Shown: positions 6,232-6,608 of the stretch, in pieces
How positions within the stretch are numbered: position 1 is the first letter of the stretch
Layout: each line of letters begins with the position of its first letter
DNA from: an uncultured Ktedonobacteraceae bacterium
GTDB taxonomy: Bacteria; Chloroflexota; Ktedonobacteria; Ktedonobacterales; Ktedonobacteraceae
Direction of reading: 5' to 3'
Assembly (NCBI GenBank): GCA_955652655.1
Contig: CATPCK010000547.1
Coordinates: 1 to 6,608, forward strand
Length of the DNA stretch: 6,608 nucleotides
The notes under the pieces: model-generated
The model's input: the letters and a program-made list of their open reading frames with translations, nothing else
The model's database searches: none
Told to the model about the DNA's origin: nothing
Position numbers and translations under genes: made by a program

Positions 6232-6608
6232 ATGCGTAACCTGCCTACGGGAACCATTACACTGCTCTTCACCGATATCGAGGGGTCTACACACTTGCTC
6301 CACCAACTGGGTGACGACTATGCTGAGGTGTTGATGCAGTGTCGCCGCCTCCTGCGCGTGGCCTTCCAGATGTATCTCGGTCACGAGGTGGACACGCAGG
6401 GGGATGCTTTCTTCATCTCCTTTACCCGCGCCAGCGATGCCATCGGGGCCGCCATGACCGCACAACGCAGTCTCGCCGCCCATCCCTGGCCGCAAGGTGT
6501 GGAGGTGCGTGTGCGCATGGGAATGCACACTGGCGAACCGCAACTCTCCGCCGAGGGCTACGTTGGTATGGATGTGCATCATACTGCTCGTATCATGAGC
6601 TCTGCGCA
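6232..6608 (+). CDS. Class III adenylate/guanylate cyclase-homology domain protein (N-terminal 125 codons only)
   Basis: The frame is open from ATG 6232 to the window edge. The peptide opens with TGTITLLFTDIEGST (6-20), the start of a class III cyclase homology domain; Asp15 is the first metal-binding aspartate and Asp58 in GDAFFISF the second. RVRMGMHTGEP (93-103) and GYVGMDVHHTARI (109-121) complete most of the domain. In active cyclases the last motif normally carries an Asn in VNxAAR; here His116 takes that place while Arg120 is kept. The substrate-selecting position before TQGD appears to be Asp54 instead of Lys or Glu. Catalysis is therefore doubtful, though nucleotide binding may remain. 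Close relatives in Actinobacteria and Ktedonobacteria usually continue into an ATPase domain and TPR repeats, forming large regulators; that part is outside the window. It may be co-transcribed with the SWIM gene, 53 nt upstream. Confidence 0.88.
   Translation, partial: MRNLPTGTITLLFTDIEGSTHLLHQLGDDYAEVLMQCRRLLRVAFQMYLGHEVDTQGDAFFISFTRASDAIGAAMTAQRSLAAHPWPQGVEVRVRMGMHTGEPQLSAEGYVGMDVHHTARIMSSA

Noticed and set aside
6190..6582. Minus-strand open frame of 130 codons rich in His
   Set aside because: It is antisense to the clearly recognisable cyclase-homology domain on the plus strand, and has no plausible family of its own.

Overview
The window looks like a piece of chromosome from a filamentous, multicellular-type Chloroflexota bacterium of the class Ktedonobacteria. 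I infer this from protein style: an XRE-type helix-turn-helix fused to an NB-ARC-like ATPase and TPR repeats, a cyclase-like domain opening with FTDIEGST, and a bacterial SNF2 helicase paired with a SWIM zinc-finger protein. No marker gene is present, so the assignment is tentative. I see no rRNA, tRNA, CRISPR array, insertion sequence or convincing terminator.

Layout. (1) Positions 1-1854, minus strand: a large signal-responsive regulator (HTH, NB-ARC ATPase, TPR) whose C-terminus runs off the left edge. (2) Positions 1855-2158: an AT-rich divergent intergenic region with a plausible promoter for each side and three short inverted repeats. (3) Positions 2159-5284, plus strand: a 1041-residue SNF2/SWI2 family ATPase with all expected motor motifs, probably starting at TTG 2159 rather than at upstream GTG/ATG codons. 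(4) Positions 5288-6178, plus strand: a 296-residue SWIM zinc-finger protein, 3 nt behind the helicase, with its ribosome binding site inside the helicase gene. (5) Positions 6232-6608, plus strand: the N-terminal 125 codons of a class III nucleotide cyclase-homology protein, running off the right edge.

How they may work together. The helicase and SWIM gene form a tight co-transcribed pair. SWI2/SNF2 ATPases with SWIM proteins are a known bacterial association, and the simplest reading is a nucleic-acid remodelling motor plus a DNA- or protein-binding zinc-finger partner. The divergent HTH/NB-ARC gene is a candidate regulator of the pair and of itself, but nothing in the sequence proves this. 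The cyclase-like gene may be the third gene of the operon (53 nt gap, no terminator seen) or an independent sensor; its domain departs from active-cyclase consensus at key positions, so it may bind nucleotide rather than make a cyclic one. No individual gene is new in kind. The points most worth checking are the module as a whole, the helicase start, the operator-like repeats and the degenerate cyclase domain.
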